The notes below the pieces were generated by a model that was given only the letters and a program-made list of their open reading frames with translations, had not been told where the DNA came from and did no database searches. The position numbers and the translations under genes were made by a program. A stretch of DNA of 64,000 nucleotides from Ophiura sarsii (taxonomy: Eukaryota > Echinodermata > Ophiuroidea > Amphilepidida > Ophiuridae). The stretch is from the NCBI GenBank assembly GCA_035610835.1, contig CM069441.1, forward strand, positions 102,793,606-102,857,605. The letters run 5' to 3'. Shown piece by piece: positions 61,538 to 64,000 of the stretch; within the stretch, counting starts at the first letter, position 1; every line of letters starts with the position of its first letter.

Positions 61538-61609
61538 GGATCGATTTCGAACCCCGGACCTCTCGCTCTTCAGTCTAACGCCCTACCATCTGAGCTATCA
61601 AGCGAAACT
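61538..61609 (-). pseudogene. tRNA-Phe-like sequence, degraded
   Basis: On the minus strand: TAGCTCAGATGGTAGGGCG (A box), TTAGACTGAAGA (GAA anticodon loop as in tRNA-Phe) and GGGTTCGAAAT (B box). The 3' anticodon stem and acceptor pairing are lost. Confidence 0.45.
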
Positions 61610-61767
61610 AATTCCATTCGTGAGATTTAAACACTTCATCAACAACCCAACGACGGTACGAAATGAATATAGCTCGAGCCAGATTCGGACACCCATTTTA
61701 TTAACTATTCACTTGACTGGACTAAATAATTTCATAATATTTTAAGCATGTTTCTAGTTACAAAAGA

Positions 61768-62150
61768 CTATGAATAATATGATAACATCAATACAATTGG
61801 TGCCTAATTCTTCAAAAAGGGAATATTTACTGTTAATTTGGCTTTAGTTTCGTCAAGTTTTTCTCGAATTCGGCTGTGTGTGATGACAATAATTTGCACC
61901 GAAAATGCAACATGTCATGAAGTCACAGCTAATATTAGATAATATAATTCGCATAATATGCCTTTTTATATTACAATTTCATGGCAAATGTGTTTGAAAT
62001 GTGTGATTATAATCATGAAAAGAGCTCATTTACATCGTGCTATTACGAGGTCAACTATGACTGCGAAGCAGTATCGTTACGGGTGAATACTTCCGGGTCG
62101 CTTTGCTGGGTTAGAAAAGGAACGACTTTTCGTGTGGTTGCATACTGGCT
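61768..62150 (+). repeat. Inverted repeat, arm 1 (pairs with 63619-64000)
   Basis: Reverse complement of 63619-64000, sharing CATGGCAAATGTGTTTGAAA and GACTGCGAAGC. The arms are about 1.5 kb apart. Confidence 0.82.
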
Positions 62151-62383
62151 GTTAATAGTTGTCTACCTCTAGCCCATCTTACTGTATATGGGGCAAAGGT
62201 TCCAACAGTTTTGACAGGTTTAGACAATATTAATTTGATTGTTAGCTTTCAGTGTATGTGTTATTTTTATTTCAAATAACATATGAGTCCCCCAAATTCC
62301 CCCAAATAACTCATTTTTGGTCGAATAAATCGATAGTTCACCACTGGCTCATTATCTATTGAACACGACGGTCGTTTCAATGA

Positions 62384-62465
62384 GTAGTCATGGCCGAGCG
62401 GTTAAGACTATAGACTATAAATCTATTGGATTCTCCCCGCGCCGGTTCGAATCCTGCCTGACGAA
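62384..62465 (+). pseudogene. tRNA-Ser-like sequence with ATA in the anticodon position
   Basis: GTAGTCATGGCCGAGCGGTT, TTCTCCCCGCG variable arm and GGTTCGAATCCTGCC match the eukaryotic tRNA-Ser scaffold. The anticodon stem ATAGA/TCTAT is perfect, but the loop reads CT-ATA-AA. One T-stem mismatch and a poor 3' acceptor strand suggest a pseudogene. Confidence 0.6.
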
Positions 62466-63283
62466 ATTTTGTTACAATAAGCGATTTGGTCTGTGTATTG
62501 GAAAATGGCGTATATTTTTACTCCGCAAATTTTCATTCATGGATGTAATCGTCTACCTCCAGAGTATATTACTGCATTATTTCCAAGATGTTTCACATTT
62601 TAATGTCGGGAACCTTATAACCTTTGACGAGTTTACATTTTACAAATGTGTTATTTTTTCTTTGGGAGAAATTTGCTATCAAACACGATGATAATATGTG
62701 GTAATTGTGCCGGTTTATCGAAAGGCAGGAAAACTGTTATTATATAAGAAATATATTGTTATATCCTTTATCCTTTTTATTACCTGGAGTTCATGGGTTT
62801 TCTAAACCACAGTTCAAATTTTAGCCCATTAGACAATACCATGACGAAATGAGAAGGGTTTGAAATAAGCCGCTCCTAAACTAATTAGTATGCACATCCA
62901 GTCGGAGTGCGTGTCTTCCGCAAGAAATCGTGCATATTTCATTTCACAGTGAACGCTTTTTGTGTGTGCTAACGACTGACTGTAAACCTCACCAAATCAT
63001 GAAATGAACCCTCGTCTACAAAAAAGTCCATGTACGTATTGCTCTATCTGCTTGGAGATAGCGAAGACCACGCAAATATCATAGCTTCATACAACGGAAT
63101 GAAATCCGCCATAGAGATTACATAGCGAAAATCGTAAAGATTTGCACTGCAGTCCTCTGTGTAGGGAGTGTTGACAAAAGCAAGGTCGTTTGGCTATTGT
63201 GTTTGTGCATGTTTGTGACGACTGACCCCGTTTAACAATCTTCATAGCTTTCATATAGGGCTTGGTGACCTAACTATTGACTG
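62466..63283. other. No gene seen
   Basis: AT-rich sequence; the frame overlapping 62359-62691 is incidental to the tRNA-like sequence. Confidence 0.4.
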
Positions 63284-63618
63284 AAGCCATACCGGTTATC
63301 ACTCTATTTGTTCCTTTCAATGTCGGTTTTCCTGTTACTATACTGATGAGATATAATAATACAGGTTATGGGAGAAAATTAAATCGTTTACTTGCCAAAC
63401 AAAGTAGAATGCATATTTGTCATCAACGAACTTGATGAATATGCACAGCCAGCTATTCCATTAATTTATCTCATTCGTATGTTTTTAAAGGTGAGTGGTT
63501 AGTCTATAGGATAGGTGATATTTTAACATTTTCTACCTAACTTGAACTGCTGTCATAAAGGTGAAACTGCTGACTACGCCCTTGTTACTTGTCGTTAACT
63601 TTCGTCTCGCTCCTTCTG
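63284..63618. repeat. Dispersed direct repeat, copy 2 (matches 58661-58990)
   Basis: See shared words at 58661-58990; abuts the inverted-repeat arm that follows. Confidence 0.75.
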
Positions 63619-64000
63619 CAGTCAGTACGCAACCACGCGAAAAGTTGTTCCTTTTCTAACCCAGCAAAGCGACCCGGAAGTACTCACCCGTAGCGATACC
63701 GCTTCGCAGTCATAGTTGACCTCGTAATAGCACGATGTAAATCAGCTCTTTTCATGATTATAATCACACATTTCAAACACATTTGCCATGAAATTGTATA
63801 GTAAAAAGGCATATTATGCAAATAATATTATCTAATATTATCTGTGAACTTCATGACATGTTGTATTTATGGTGCAAATTATTGCAATCCGACAAACCCG
63901 AATTCAAGAAAAATTTGACGAAACTAAAGCCAAATTCACGGTAAAAAAGTCGCTTCTGAAGAATTAGGCATCAATTTTATCCATCGTATCATAATATTCA
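63619..64000 (-). repeat. Inverted repeat, arm 2, cut by window edge
   Basis: Reverse complement of 61768-62150; homology continues to the last base of the window. Confidence 0.82.

Overview
This is AT-rich metazoan genomic DNA with intron-split genes, GT-AG splice sites, microsatellites and a dense load of small transposable elements. The protein content, the hemopexin-type matrix metalloproteinase (MMP) family and the repeated TAGGCCTA-type motifs suggest a marine invertebrate deuterostome, perhaps an echinoderm or hemichordate. That placement is inference; no rRNA or mitochondrial marker is present.

Only two protein-coding genes can be supported, both on the + strand and in tandem. MMP-A spans 14572-20439 (8 coding exons, 516 aa). 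MMP-B spans 23680-36634 (8 coding exons in the same phases, 524 aa if its interrupted exon 2 is read as continuous). Each has a signal peptide, a propeptide with a PRCGVADV cysteine switch, a furin-type RFRR/RFKR site, a zinc metalloprotease domain ([11 protein letters not shown] plus Met-turn ALMW) and a C-terminal hemopexin propeller closed by two cysteines. No membrane anchor is visible. A conserved core promoter with a TATATAAA box precedes each gene.

The main surprise is in MMP-B. A 1,279-bp element with perfect 55-bp terminal inverted repeats and a TAA target duplication sits inside coding exon 2, between the cysteine-switch codon and the furin site. It brings a stop codon and a frameshift, while every other exon is intact. 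MMP-B is therefore recently broken, polymorphic, or rescued by an unusual splicing event.

Layout: 1-1010 is a block repeated at 21903-22910 just upstream of MMP-B, evidence for a tandem duplication of about 22 kb. 1.0-14.3 kb holds repeats and low-complexity DNA. 14.35-20.6 kb is MMP-A. 20.6-23.4 kb is spacer with a 289-bp (GATT)n tract. 23.4-36.7 kb is MMP-B, whose introns are swollen by elements. 36.7-64 kb has no recognisable protein gene and is a mosaic of nonautonomous DNA transposons, tRNA-like sequences and microsatellites.

The elements sort by flanking duplication into TWA-flanked (PIF/Harbinger-like), TTAA-flanked (piggyBac-like), TA-flanked and 8-bp-flanked (hAT-like) groups. No transposase was found in the window.
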